Shown here one piece after another: positions 10,143 to 19,312 of a stretch of 64,000 nucleotides of DNA. The position numbers and the translations under genes are program-made. The notes beneath the pieces were generated by a model. The model searched no databases and was not told the DNA's origin. It saw only the letters and a program-made list of their open reading frames with translations. How positions within the stretch are numbered: position 1 is the first letter of the stretch; each line of letters opens with the position of its first letter. The DNA is taken from positions 2,781,001-2,845,000 of the forward strand of contig NZ_LN614830.1 in assembly GCF_000953635.1 (NCBI RefSeq). The letters are read 5' to 3'. This stretch comes from Legionella micdadei. GTDB taxonomy: Bacteria > Pseudomonadota > Gammaproteobacteria > Legionellales > Legionellaceae.

Positions 10143-10162
10143 TTTAATATTGTCTTAATTTT
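10143..10162 (+). promoter_or_regulatory. PmrA-box-like site upstream of the phospholipase-like gene
   Basis: TTTAATATT-GT-CTTAATTTT matches the tandem Legionella PmrA box (cTTAATatT, 2 bp, cTTAATatT) at 8/9 positions in each half, with TTAA cores exactly 11 bp apart. It ends 41 bp before the ATG at 10204. PmrA control of effector genes is established for L. pneumophila; its use here is inferred. Confidence 0.65.
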
Positions 10163-10203
10163 TACCAATTAAAATAATTACACTTCACTTTAAAAATAGA
10201 CAA

Positions 10204-11805
10204 ATGGAAACAAACGAACATAAACAAGTAGGCGATCAGATTCGCATTGAACCCCTGAAAAATCGCTATCTAAAGGGGAGCACCACCTTATCAGAGGATC
10301 CTGAAAATAATCTCATCGTCACCATGATGAGTACGGTAAACGGAATTCCTGTTCCACTAAAGTTGGAATTAAGCGCTGGTGATATTGTAGCAATGGCAGG
10401 AGACTATTACACCAAGGCAGGATGGGGATATAAGTTGACCCTTCCGGCAAGGTCGAGCGATGTCATTGCTGAAAACGAAGCCTTATTTAAAATCGCTGTT
10501 TCCAAAGAAGAATCACGTGCGTTTCGAGAAGCCTATGAGGATCTCGCTTCGCCAACGGTAAAAAAAGCAGATATTGATAAAATTTATGCGATTGAGAATA
10601 CAACCTACATTCCTTTTTTCAAATCACTCAATGGACTCTTTCAACAACTGGTTTATTCTTTTACAGTCAAAGGGTACAGCGATAAGTTAAACCAAAATTC
10701 AGCCCACTTTGCACCCTGGTCTGCCCGTGCTTATGTTGTAGGTCACGAATCAGCGTTGCGTATGGCGACATTGGCCTTTTATTTTAAACAATTAGCTGAG
10801 AATCACCCCGAAAATATCCCAACTGATGCCCTTTCAGAATTACAAAGTATTATTGAACAAATTAAGCGCGATCCTAAGCAATATGATTTCAAACTTCAGC
10901 AAATTGCAAATGATGAAACGCTCTATACCGAGCTTTGGCAGCGCTACCACGCATTAGCCATTAGCCGTGACTTGTTTGCCATGCATTTTTATTCCGATCA
11001 CTTCGCGGGTGGCCATATGAGTCGTATTGGTTTACTTCGCGAAGAGATGCCTAAGCGTTTTGGAGTGTTAGGTGGTATTTTAATTAACAATATGCATAAC
11101 GAAGATAATACCGATAGTGTCAGAGTTGTTAACCCTTATGAAATTGAAGGCTCATCCGAATACATTACCTTTCGTGAAGATTCTCAAGCCTACGGCGATG
11201 GAACTTATTTTAAGCGCAGTAATGATGAAACCAGTAATTTGCTCATCAATGGGATGGATAATTCTTTGGGTGATATTGCCAGGCTGATGAAAACAGGCGA
11301 GCAATTGGAGGCATCTGACTACGGCGGTTTAGCCTTTTTACCTGAAGTTGATTACACTAAAGCTCAACCCCAACCTTTGTTAATCTACGGTCTTGACGGA
11401 AAAATCTATTTTCGTGCCGACGTTAGCCAGATAAACATGTTATCTCCCGAAGACTATAAAAAGACTTTGGAAAATCCTGAAAAACATGGTTATAAAGAAT
11501 TAAATTTATTGGAAGCAATCAAACTCGTATTAAAGTTAAGGGTTTTTGGCTTCTTCCTCGCACCAAAACCTGCTAAACCACAAGTTAAACTGGGTATTTC
11601 ATTACAGAAAAAAACAGAAACTGATGAGGGCACTGAATTAAACCTAAGTCCAACAATTGCTGCTGAACCAGTATTTACAGGAGGCCATAGAAAAGCACTA
11701 AGGGCTTCTTATGATGATTTGATGAAATTCACTCTTTATCCTCCTCCTCAAGAAAAAGAGCAGGCAACAACTACATCAGAGCACTTGTTAACGGTTAGCC
11801 ATTAA
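10204..11805 (+). CDS. Probable zinc phospholipase C of the PlcC/CegC1 type, candidate effector
   Basis: A 533-aa protein without an obvious signal peptide. The stretch around residues 175-300 resembles the Pseudomonas/Legionella phosphatidylcholine-hydrolysing phospholipase C family. It has APWSARAYVVGHESALRMAT and FAMHFYSDHFAGGHMSR, where spaced His and Asp residues could bind zinc. NNMHNEDNTDSVRVVNPYE follows. The C-terminus is polar (PPPQEKEQATTTSEHLL), compatible with a Dot/Icm signal. A PmrA-box-like site upstream fits CegC1-type regulation in L. pneumophila. The family call rests on motif recall, not alignment; substrate and zinc ligands are inferred. No usable GGAG precedes the ATG, so the exact start is not firm. 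Confidence 0.6.
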   Translation: METNEHKQVGDQIRIEPLKNRYLKGSTTLSEDPENNLIVTMMSTVNGIPVPLKLELSAGDIVAMAGDYYTKAGWGYKLTLPARSSDVIAENEALFKIAVSKEESRAFREAYEDLASPTVKKADIDKIYAIENTTYIPFFKSLNGLFQQLVYSFTVKGYSDKLNQNSAHFAPWSARAYVVGHESALRMATLAFYFKQLAENHPENIPTDALSELQSIIEQIKRDPKQYDFKLQQIANDETLYTELWQRYHALAISRDLFAMHFYSDHFAGGHMSRIGLLREEMPKRFGVLGGILINNMHNEDNTDSVRVVNPYEIEGSSEYITFREDSQAYGDGTYFKRSNDETSNLLINGMDNSLGDIARLMKTGEQLEASDYGGLAFLPEVDYTKAQPQPLLIYGLDGKIYFRADVSQINMLSPEDYKKTLENPEKHGYKELNLLEAIKLVLKLRVFGFFLAPKPAKPQVKLGISLQKKTETDEGTELNLSPTIAAEPVFTGGHRKALRASYDDLMKFTLYPPPQEKEQATTTSEHLLTVSH

Positions 11806-11878
11806 TCTAATCGAGTATAACGCATTGCTCTTAAGGGGTGTAATTGCTATTCTAGCGCAATCTCATCGGAGCACATCA

Positions 11879-12217
11879 GTGGATAGCCTACAAATCAAAG
11901 CCTTAGCGGTATCAACGCGCATTGGCGTTTATAACTGGGAACAAAAAATTTCTCAGCGGTTGCTGCTGGACATCACCATTCCTGCCGATTTTAGTGCTTG
12001 TGAAGACAGACTAGACACGACCATCGATTATGACAAGCTCTGCCAACAAGTAACTCATTTCGTCGAATCCAATGCCTTTCAACTCATTGAAACAGTAGCC
12101 AATCAAGTTGCCCAACTCATCAAAACCGAATTTCATTTGCAACAAGTCACCGTCTCTGTAAGTAAACCCTGCGCCATTAAGAATGCAGCGGATGTGCGGG
12201 TTACTGTCACCCGCTAA
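11879..12217 (+). CDS. folB: Dihydroneopterin aldolase
   Basis: Cleaves 7,8-dihydroneopterin to 6-hydroxymethyl-dihydropterin and glycolaldehyde in folate synthesis. The family pattern is visible: LQIKALAVSTRIGVYNWEQ at the N-terminus, DTTIDYDKL in the middle and the catalytic-Lys region VSKPCAIKNAADVRV at the end. The start is taken as GTG 11879 because CGGAG lies 7 bases before it and the protein (112 aa) then begins where FolB proteins usually do. The frame is open to a TTG at 11825. A partial inverted repeat (GCGGGTTA/TAACCCGC) spans the stop codon. Confidence 0.9.
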   Translation: MDSLQIKALAVSTRIGVYNWEQKISQRLLLDITIPADFSACEDRLDTTIDYDKLCQQVTHFVESNAFQLIETVANQVAQLIKTEFHLQQVTVSVSKPCAIKNAADVRVTVTR

Positions 12218-12300
12218 GCGCTTAACCCGCAATTTCCATTTGGTAGTTTACTACAAATTAGCTTAATATTGGCCAACATGTTCTTTAACAGATATCCGCA

Positions 12301-15132
12301 ATGGCAAAAAAAATAATTCTGCAAAAGAAAATCTTAATTCAGGGGATCATGTGTCATGCAGGATGCGGGAATACCGTTCACTATATTCTTACTGACGTGT
12401 TTGAGGATTTTAAGAAACAAGCCCGCCTTCCTAAAGATGCAGAACTCCATATTTACCCACAACCTGACGAATTAGGCATTCATAGTTTAGAAATAAAGAT
12501 TAAAGGCGAAGAGGAATTTTTGCTTCAGGAAAACCTAGAAACTACTTTCTTAGATGAACTCGATACCCGCTTAAAGGAGGCTGAAGGTCCACAAATCATC
12601 ACCGATCTCAGAGAGTCGCAATCTGAAAGTTCAGGAAAAACTAATTGGATTAACATTCTTGTCAATTTTTTATCGATGGGTGCGATCATCGCTTTATGGC
12701 TTGCTTTTCCTCCCTCATTACCTTTAACGATCGCCTTGACTACGCTCTCCTTTTTAACCACTGCCTTTACAGCAAGAGAATACTTAATCAATTTTTTTCG
12801 CAACTTGCGCAACAAAAATTTTGCAAATATGACCACCACAATTAGTTTTGGCTGGTTTTTATCTTTAGCACATACCCTTTATCACGCCATCCATATGCCA
12901 TTGATAAGTAGTTTTCCCATGGCATTTATGGGATTAATTATGCCTATCATGCTGATAACCATAATTAATGGCATGGATGAAATTAAACGTATTGTTCTGA
13001 ATAAATCAAAGAAAATGCGTCTTAAAGGAATGGAAAGCTTATTTCCACAAATGGAAAACGAGTACGATTGTTATCAATTATCTGCCTCTGAGCAGGAAAG
13101 TTTGGCGAAATTAATGGGATCTGCTCATGATCCTGAGCAATTCCTAGAAGCCACCCAAGGCTTATTTACCAGCGAAAAATTAGCCCAAGAAAATACCGAT
13201 GAACTTAAGGAGGGGATGTGTATCGTCGTCAAACGAGGCGAATGTTTCCCAGTTGACTGCGTCCTCATAAGGGGTGACACGATTATCGATGCATCCATTT
13301 TGTCGGGAGAATCGCAACTTGATAAAACGGTTTTGAATTCTATTCCCGCAGGCGCAATCAATTTAGGCCGAACCGTTACGGTCTATGCTAAAAAAGATGC
13401 TTACGGCAGCACAATCAATAAGATATTATTCCGTGCTAATCGGGCTCGGGAAAATACCCCTCCCGAAACAACCTCTAAGTTTACTTATCTTTATACCGGA
13501 TTGATTTTTGCGGGGATTATCGCTTCCGTCGCTGCACCTTTAGCCTTAGGTATACTCACCGTCCCTTTACTCCTACAAAATGTGATGGGTATCTTGTTTG
13601 CCGTTTGTCCTTGCACTATCGCTATCGCGCACCAACTTCCTAACTTGCTTAGTATTTTCCATCGAGGTAATAAAGGGATCCACTTGCGTGATGAAACGGT
13701 ATGTGGCCGTACCGATGGAATACATACGCTTGTCTTTGATAAAACAGGGACATTAACTACTGGTAACAGTACAGTTGCTCATTTTGAAGGTATTTCCGAA
13801 GCGTTATGGGAGCGTATTTATTTATTGGAAAAGAAGCATGGAGGGGGACATCCCATCGCTAAAGCCATTACCCATTACTGGAAAAATAAACCTACCTCGC
13901 TTTTTGCAGAAGTGAAAGATGAAGTTCTGGACGCTAAAAACCGCGGGTTATCAGCCAACGTACAAGGGGTAAAAATTCACATTGGCAATGCTGACTATTT
14001 TAGACAGGCAGACATAGCCATCCCCAAAATCGAAATTCCACCCGGCGTTACACCCATCTATATCGGCGAAAATAATGTTTATCAGGGTGTCATTTTTATT
14101 CGCCATGAACCAAGAAAAGGTATAGAAAAAATACTTAAACGCTTAAAAGAACAAAAGGTAAACCTCATTATGCTAACTGGAGATAGTGAATCATCAGCAC
14201 GCGGTTTTAATCACCAGATAGGCTCTTTGTTTGATGAGGAAAATATTCACGCTGCACAAACACCTCAAGATAAAGAAAATTTTCTTTCACAATTCATGGC
14301 CAAAACTGACAACCCTAGAGGCGTTTGGTTTGTAGGGGATGGCTTAAATGACGCGCCTTGCGCTCGGATTGTCTCTGACAAAGGTGGTGTCAGTTGTGCG
14401 ATAACACCCAATGACAAAGCTGCTTTTTTTACTGATATTAGTTTAAATGGCTCATTAAAATATCTGTTTCAACATAACAAGCTTAATCTTTTTTTGAAAA
14501 AAAATATTCTACAAAACCAATGGTTATTGGCTTACAGCTCAGTGGCTTTTTTAGCGTTCATTATTAGTTTTTCAATCGCTGGGATTGCTGTGACTCCACT
14601 TATTCCTTTAACCATCATGTTATCAACCACTTTTCTCGCTTTATTCAATTCTTACCGAGTTCGATTGTCTATTGATAGTGCCTTAGATAAAAATACTTCC
14701 TGGCCAAAACGACTTTTAGCTTCCGATCTGTCTATAGGTTTAATCGTTGGCGCAACCAGTTTACTCATCGGTGCGGTACTTATTGCCACAATAGCAACTG
14801 GCGGATTAGCCCTCCCCGTTGTATTCACTGCAGGAGCCGCTTTGGCTGTGAGTAGCACTTGTGTGTTAGCAGGTGCAACCTTATTTGGGCTGTTTAGTTT
14901 ATTGGTTGCTTCTCATTTATTTGTGAATAATTGTATGGACAATTCGGCGGATGGGGAAGCCGTTAATCCGACCGTTTATTCAGAGAAAAAGAGTAGGTTG
15001 CAATCCCCGGTTGAGCATGACTCCAGCTTTTCTTTCGGACTTACCCAACACCTTCGCAATCGATCACCGGAATTACCAAATGAGCATGACACGCTGTTGA
15101 CATCATCTACATCCCAGTCCCTTCAATGGTGA
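12301..15132 (+). CDS. P1B-type (copper-like) metal-transporting P-type ATPase with long C-terminal extension
   Basis: Heavy-metal P-type ATPase of the inner membrane. Seen: N-terminal HMA-like segment with an unusual Cys spacing (GIMCHAGCGN), actuator motif ILSGES, transmembrane metal site Cys436-Pro-Cys438, phosphorylated Asp480 in FDKTGTLT, nucleotide-site GGGHPIAKAI, and hinge GDGLNDAP. CPC points to monovalent copper (or silver). At 943 aa it is longer than typical CopA (about 730-830): after the last usual helices, near 770-800, it adds another hydrophobic pair (about 818-885) and a 60-residue polar tail. The half-site CTTAATATT lies 31 bp upstream. Export of copper is the family role; the extension is unexplained. 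Confidence 0.85.
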   Translation: MAKKIILQKKILIQGIMCHAGCGNTVHYILTDVFEDFKKQARLPKDAELHIYPQPDELGIHSLEIKIKGEEEFLLQENLETTFLDELDTRLKEAEGPQIITDLRESQSESSGKTNWINILVNFLSMGAIIALWLAFPPSLPLTIALTTLSFLTTAFTAREYLINFFRNLRNKNFANMTTTISFGWFLSLAHTLYHAIHMPLISSFPMAFMGLIMPIMLITIINGMDEIKRIVLNKSKKMRLKGMESLFPQMENEYDCYQLSASEQESLAKLMGSAHDPEQFLEATQGLFTSEKLAQENTDELKEGMCIVVKRGECFPVDCVLIRGDTIIDASILSGESQLDKTVLNSIPAGAINLGRTVTVYAKKDAYGSTINKILFRANRARENTPPETTSKFTYLYTGLIFAGIIASVAAPLALGILTVPLLLQNVMGILFAVCPCTIAIAHQLPNLLSIFHRGNKGIHLRDETVCGRTDGIHTLVFDKTGTLTTGNSTVAHFEGISEALWERIYLLEKKHGGGHPIAKAITHYWKNKPTSLFAEVKDEVLDAKNRGLSANVQGVKIHIGNADYFRQADIAIPKIEIPPGVTPIYIGENNVYQGVIFIRHEPRKGIEKILKRLKEQKVNLIMLTGDSESSARGFNHQIGSLFDEENIHAAQTPQDKENFLSQFMAKTDNPRGVWFVGDGLNDAPCARIVSDKGGVSCAITPNDKAAFFTDISLNGSLKYLFQHNKLNLFLKKNILQNQWLLAYSSVAFLAFIISFSIAGIAVTPLIPLTIMLSTTFLALFNSYRVRLSIDSALDKNTSWPKRLLASDLSIGLIVGATSLLIGAVLIATIATGGLALPVVFTAGAALAVSSTCVLAGATLFGLFSLLVASHLFVNNCMDNSADGEAVNPTVYSEKKSRLQSPVEHDSSFSFGLTQHLRNRSPELPNEHDTLLTSSTSQSLQW

Positions 15133-15173
15133 AGTACGATGAGGGTTTGTTGGCAATTCATTCCTGCCGCCTA

Positions 15174-15199
15174 TATGCCGCGGCTTGTCCGGCGGCATA
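15174..15199. repeat. Hairpin in the gap after the P-type ATPase
   Basis: TATGCCGC (15174-15181) and GCGGCATA (15192-15199) form a perfect 8-bp GC-rich stem with a 10-base loop. No T-run follows on either strand. It lies between convergent genes and may help termination. Confidence 0.4.
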
Positions 15200-15224
15200 C
15201 AGAAGGGCTAACTACCTAATTGAT

Positions 15225-15254
15225 TAGGGTCTGTTGTATTTGTCAACACACCCC
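15225..15254. repeat. Short relic related to the 56453-56584 palindromic element
   Basis: TAGGGTCTGTTG (15225-15236) is identical over 12 bases to the left end at 56451-56462, and TTGTCAACA (15240-15248) matches the right end at 56571-56579; only a few bases separate the two. The locus looks like the two termini of the same element brought together by internal loss. Relationship inferred from sequence identity. Confidence 0.4.
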
Positions 15255-15285
15255 AAGTAGCTCGGATGGAGAAACTTTAGAATAC

Positions 15286-15969
15286 TTAAGCGTCCATCTT
15301 ACGAATCATTCCCTTAATCCGTTCACTTTGTGCCAAGACTAGCTGTGCTTTTTCAGCAGCCATACGCGAACCAAAGGGGCCAACAATAACTCTGAACCAA
15401 TTACCTTGCGGTTGTGAGACAGGTACAACACTTACATCAAAACCTTTTAAAGTCAGTGCAGCTTTCATGTGCTCAGCATCCTTTCGGTTTTTAAAGGAGG
15501 CGATTTGTATTTGATAGGCTTCTTTGCTTGCGCTTACAGGAGTAACCGGCTTACTTTCTACCACAGCTACTTTTACCGTACCTGGTTGTTTAGTAGGCGT
15601 TGCTGTTTGTCCGGTTGGCGCAATTGGTGCGTTACCTATTGTTGTTGCTGTTTGGCTAATTGGTTTTGGCTGCTGAGCAGGTAGAGGGGGTTTAGATGCA
15701 GGAGTAGAAGTATTATTCCCCTTGGCTAAGAGGGTATAAAACTCAAATTTCGGTTTTGGTATTTCTGGCTCTTTAGTTGCGACCTGAATCTCAGGTTTTT
15801 CATTCGTATGAGCCAGGATATTTGTCCTTACCCAGTTGCTTAAGCTGGTAAAATCAAATACAGTTGCAGCCAGATAGCCGCTCAGAAAAGAAGCTAGCAT
15901 CCAGAACAATTGTTTTGGCGCACTACTTTTTTGTCTTACTGGCCTTCTTTTTCCGTAATCCCTTGCCAT
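15286..15969 (-). CDS. SPOR-domain cell-division protein (FtsN-like)
   Basis: A 227-aa bitopic membrane protein. It has a short basic cytoplasmic N-terminus, one membrane segment (LFWMLASFLSGYLAATVFDF, about residues 22-41), a Pro/Thr/Gln-rich periplasmic linker, and a C-terminal SPOR domain (about 148-224: YQIQIASFKNRKDAEHMKAA and NWFRVIVGPF). SPOR domains bind denuded septal peptidoglycan, so a role in division like FtsN is likely. The ATG at 15969 overlaps the argS stop (TGATG), so it is translated with argS; a GTG at 15972 is the alternative start. The argS-SPOR order is common in gammaproteobacteria. Confidence 0.88.
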   Translation of the reverse strand: MARDYGKRRPVRQKSSAPKQLFWMLASFLSGYLAATVFDFTSLSNWVRTNILAHTNEKPEIQVATKEPEIPKPKFEFYTLLAKGNNTSTPASKPPLPAQQPKPISQTATTIGNAPIAPTGQTATPTKQPGTVKVAVVESKPVTPVSASKEAYQIQIASFKNRKDAEHMKAALTLKGFDVSVVPVSQPQGNWFRVIVGPFGSRMAAEKAQLVLAQSERIKGMIRKMDA

Positions 15970-17729
15970 CACATGCTCTCAGGAGTCGATACTCCAATTA
16001 GTTGTAAACCATTTCTTAGCACTTGGCGAACAGCCTTTAATAAACATAACCGGGCTGACCTTAACAACTCTTGCTCGCACAGCAATTGTACTGCATTGTA
16101 ATAACTGTGCAAGCCAGTAGCTAATTCTCGCAAATAATAGGCAAGTTGATGGGGCTCACACGCCTTTGCCGAAGCTTCAATCACTTCGGGGTAACGGCTA
16201 ATTAGTGAAATTAAAGCCACTTCTTGCGGCTCAGCCAGTAAATCAATGTTTTCAAGGCCTTTAGCTTCATCCCAACTTAAGCCGCGCTCATGCAATTGGC
16301 GTAAAACGGAGCTAATTCGAGCATGGGCATATTGGATATAATAAACAGGATTATCACTCGACTCAGATTTTGCCAAATCCAGATCAAAATCCATATGCTG
16401 CTCAGGTTTACGCATGATGTAGAAGAAGCGTGCCGCATCATTACCTACCTCTTCACGTAATTCACGAAGGGTGACAAAGGAACCGCTTCGCGTTGACATC
16501 TGCACTCGCTCCCCGCCCCGGTAAAGAATAGCAAATTGAACCAAGACCACATCTAAAGCGCTATCATCGTGGCCTAATGCTCTGACCGCTGCCCTGACGC
16601 GGGTGACATAACCATGATGATCAGCACCAAAAATATCCACCACACGGGCAAAACCACGATCATATTTATTCCAATGATAAGCGACATCAGAAGCAAAATA
16701 CGTCGTATGGCCATTTGCCCTCATCAGCACACGATCTTTTTCATCGCCAAAATCCGTCGCACGAAACCATAATGCCCCGTCTTTCTCATAGGTATGATTG
16801 GCTTCTTTCAACGCTTGGATCCCTTTATCTATCGCGCCCCCATCCAACAAGGATTGTTCTGAGAACCAATAATCATAATGGACACCAAATTCGGCTAAAT
16901 CTTCTTTGATATCGTCTAATACAAATTCAAGGGCATGCCTGTGAAACAGTTTAAAATTCGCTTCACCGATAAGCGTTCTAGCACGTGCAATCATTGCGTC
17001 AATGTAAAGTTCTTTATCGCCACCTTGCGGTTCGTCCGGTGGTAATCCTTGTTGTACCTCAACCCAAGGATGGACATATTCCCGTTGATATTGTTCAAGA
17101 ATAAGTTGGGCAATATCTAAAACATAATCCCCACGATACCCATTAGCAGGAAAAATGATTTCCTCACCAGCTAGGGTTAAGTAGCGCAGCCAGACGCTTA
17201 CCGCGAGTATATTCATTTGTCGCCCAGCATCATTGACATAGTACTCGCTAGTTACATCAAACCCAGCAGCCGCTAAAACATTCGCTAGAGTAGCGCCAAA
17301 AGCAGCCCCTCGGCCATGCCCCACATGCAAAGGGCCAGTTGGGTTTGCAGAAACATACTCTAAAATCACTTTCTGTCCTTGGCCTAAATTACTACGGCCA
17401 AAGTGTTCACCGTGCTTTAATACTTCAGCAATCACTTGTGAGCGAGCTTCATCGCGCATGAAAAAATTAATAAAGCCGGGACCCGCTATTTCTATGCGCT
17501 CAACTGCTTGGCTTGCTGGTAAATGCTTCGTGATTAATTCAGCAATTTGCCTTGGCGCTTGGCGACACGGTTTAGCTAACAGCAAGGCCAAATTCGTAGC
17601 GAAATCGCCATGGCTTTTATCTTTAGCACGTTCTACCTTGATTTCAACGTCAAGATCTTGTGGAATAGTGGAAGACTTCTTGAGAGCATCGAGAGCCTGT
17701 TCGAGTAATTGTTCGACAGTTTGTTTCAT
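15969..17729 (-). CDS. argS: Arginyl-tRNA synthetase
   Basis: Class I aminoacyl-tRNA synthetase charging tRNA-Arg, 586 aa. Seen: N-terminal additional domain; HIGH motif as HVGH in [15 protein letters not shown] (about 122-136); the catalytic-core stretch [16 protein letters not shown]; a KMSKS-equivalent as MSTRSG (the usual relaxed form in ArgRS); and a C-terminal anticodon-binding helical domain with [15 protein letters not shown]. Nothing is missing. Upstream of the ATG no strong ribosome site is visible. It is followed with a 1-base stop/start overlap by the SPOR gene. Confidence 0.97.
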   Translation of the reverse strand: MKQTVEQLLEQALDALKKSSTIPQDLDVEIKVERAKDKSHGDFATNLALLLAKPCRQAPRQIAELITKHLPASQAVERIEIAGPGFINFFMRDEARSQVIAEVLKHGEHFGRSNLGQGQKVILEYVSANPTGPLHVGHGRGAAFGATLANVLAAAGFDVTSEYYVNDAGRQMNILAVSVWLRYLTLAGEEIIFPANGYRGDYVLDIAQLILEQYQREYVHPWVEVQQGLPPDEPQGGDKELYIDAMIARARTLIGEANFKLFHRHALEFVLDDIKEDLAEFGVHYDYWFSEQSLLDGGAIDKGIQALKEANHTYEKDGALWFRATDFGDEKDRVLMRANGHTTYFASDVAYHWNKYDRGFARVVDIFGADHHGYVTRVRAAVRALGHDDSALDVVLVQFAILYRGGERVQMSTRSGSFVTLRELREEVGNDAARFFYIMRKPEQHMDFDLDLAKSESSDNPVYYIQYAHARISSVLRQLHERGLSWDEAKGLENIDLLAEPQEVALISLISRYPEVIEASAKACEPHQLAYYLRELATGLHSYYNAVQLLCEQELLRSARLCLLKAVRQVLRNGLQLIGVSTPESM

Positions 17730-17801
17730 AACGTTTTTTAATTCATCAAAAAGCGACTATTATGCGCTTTTTTAATGCCGGTTGCAAAGCGCTGTAGGCA
17801 G

Positions 17802-18698
17802 CTAGCCTAGTTGCTGCGGCAAACGCTCAGTAAAAAAATCAAGAAAAGCTCTTATTTTTGGTAATTCGTAGTCATAGGCGCGGTAGAACATAAAAATTTC
17901 GTAATGACGAAAGCGATATTCGGGTAATATCTGAATTAAATGCCCATTATCCAACCACTCTTTAACTAAACTATCTCCAGTTAGAAATAAACCAATACCG
18001 GCTAAACAAGCCTTATTCAGTGCATCAAAATCGTTCATATAAATGATTGGTTTTGCACAACGTAGGCGCCCCCCATCCGCCAGGGGCAAAAAATGGGCCG
18101 GTTTGCGCAAGCTATGAGAAATTATCTTAAAATGAGGTAAATCCTCTGCTGTCAATGGCTGACCATAGTCCCTTATAAACTCTTTAGATGCACAAAGGAT
18201 ATTATTACAACTAAACATTTTCCGATATTTAAGCGATTCAGTGGCAGGCGGGATCACAGGAAAACCAACCATAATATCAATATCTACTCGAGAAAGTGCT
18301 TCATCTTGCTCTGAAAAAATAAGCTCAAGCTGAAGCAGTGGATATTTTGTGACGAAGTCTTGTAAATGATGAAGCACCCACTCCTTTGAAGTAATGGTTG
18401 ATACCAGAACTTTTAATTCACCCTGTGGCTGCCCTTTGTTCGATTCAATCAATTGGCTTACTGCTGTAATCTGTTCATCGACTAATTTACACCTCTCATA
18501 AAATAAATGGCCAAATTCGGTTAAACGTACGGTTCGCGTCGTTCGTAAAAACAACTGTTGCCCTATGATTTCTTCAAGGTGCTTAATCTGTTTGCTCACT
18601 GCTGTAGGGCTTAAATGCAAAAGAGCTGCTGCCAGAGAAAAACTCTCTAATTCAGCCACTTTTAAAAAACAATTAATTTGACGAAAGTTATACATCAT
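17802..18698 (-). CDS. LysR-family transcriptional regulator
   Basis: A 298-aa regulator. The N-terminal winged helix-turn-helix covers about residues 3-62 (FRQINCFLKVAELESFSLAA, LHLSPTAVSKQIKHLEE); the rest is a periplasmic-binding-protein-like effector domain. It is divergent from the VOC gene at 18810. A perfect palindrome lies 12 bp before its start, so autoregulation and control of the divergent genes is the natural reading. The effector molecule cannot be told; the neighbouring D-amino-acid-type enzyme makes an amino acid or hydroxyamino acid plausible. Start ATG 18698 or the adjacent ATG 18695. Confidence 0.92.
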   Translation of the reverse strand: MMYNFRQINCFLKVAELESFSLAAALLHLSPTAVSKQIKHLEEIIGQQLFLRTTRTVRLTEFGHLFYERCKLVDEQITAVSQLIESNKGQPQGELKVLVSTITSKEWVLHHLQDFVTKYPLLQLELIFSEQDEALSRVDIDIMVGFPVIPPATESLKYRKMFSCNNILCASKEFIRDYGQPLTAEDLPHFKIISHSLRKPAHFLPLADGGRLRCAKPIIYMNDFDALNKACLAGIGLFLTGDSLVKEWLDNGHLIQILPEYRFRHYEIFMFYRAYDYELPKIRAFLDFFTERLPQQLG

Positions 18699-18709
18699 TA
18701 AAAATAAAC

Positions 18710-18732
18710 ATTATGAACCTGTAGTTCATAAT
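18710..18732. promoter_or_regulatory. Palindromic LysR-type operator
   Basis: ATTATGAAC-CTGTA-GTTCATAAT is a perfect 9-bp inverted repeat with a 5-bp spacer, in the 111-bp gap between the divergent LysR and VOC genes. It contains the T-N11-A core typical of LysR operators. Regulator assignment follows from position. Confidence 0.7.
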
Positions 18733-18809
18733 GAATGAATTTTATATCAATTTACAAGTTTTTTTCCCAAATAATATAATTAATCTATCGACAAAAATGG
18801 GAGTTAACG

Positions 18810-19205
18810 ATGACTATCAAAACGATAAATTATCAGTTTCATCATATTGGTATCCCTACTGAAATACCCCAACCAGGCGAACGTTACAGTTCAACTTTTA
18901 AAATGTATACCAGCGGGGGAGAAAACAGTGAGTACCGCGTTCAATATCATCGCTTTGAACCTGATTGCCCATTACATCCTTTGATTAAGACCAAAACACA
19001 TGTCGCTTTCAAAGTGGATAGTATTGCTGCGGCTATTGCTGGAAAAGAAGTCATCTTAGAACCTTACGAACCTTTCCCTGGCTTCAAAGTGGCAATGATT
19101 GCTGAATATGGGACACCAATTGAACTTATCGAGACTACGTTAAGTGAAGAAGATATCTGGTACGCCGATCATAAAAATTCAGTCATTTATCCTGAAATCG
19201 AATAA
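18810..19205 (+). CDS. VOC (glyoxalase/bleomycin-resistance fold) family protein
   Basis: A 131-aa single-domain protein with the vicinal-oxygen-chelate pattern: YQFHHIGIPT at the N-terminus gives a likely metal His, THVAFKVDSI the second strand, and GTPIELIET the C-terminal Glu ligand. The family includes glyoxalases, dioxygenases and isomerases; the reaction here is not assignable. A GGGAG ribosome site precedes the ATG. It faces the LysR gene across a palindromic operator, so it is likely the regulator's main target, and it is closed off by a strong terminator, separating it from the next gene. Confidence 0.75.
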   Translation: MTIKTINYQFHHIGIPTEIPQPGERYSSTFKMYTSGGENSEYRVQYHRFEPDCPLHPLIKTKTHVAFKVDSIAAAIAGKEVILEPYEPFPGFKVAMIAEYGTPIELIETTLSEEDIWYADHKNSVIYPEIE

Positions 19206-19215
19206 TTTTCATAAT

Positions 19216-19248
19216 GCCTTGATTTTTTTTAAATCAAGGCCTTTTTTT
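19216..19248 (+). terminator. Strong rho-independent terminator
   Basis: GCCTTGATTT (19216-19225) and AAATCAAGGC (19231-19240) form a perfect 10-bp stem with a T5 loop, followed by CTTTTTTT (19241-19248). It ends the VOC transcript 11 bp after its stop codon. Confidence 0.92.
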
Positions 19249-19312
19249 GGCATTTCTTATCAGGTATCTTTCTTGTAATTCTCTCAAAAATTGAGCCTCC
19301 CTTCTAACCACC

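Noticed and set aside
12251-12270. Full PmrA box before the P-type ATPase
   Set aside because: Only the second half matches perfectly; the first half has 6 of 9. Kept only as part of a finding.
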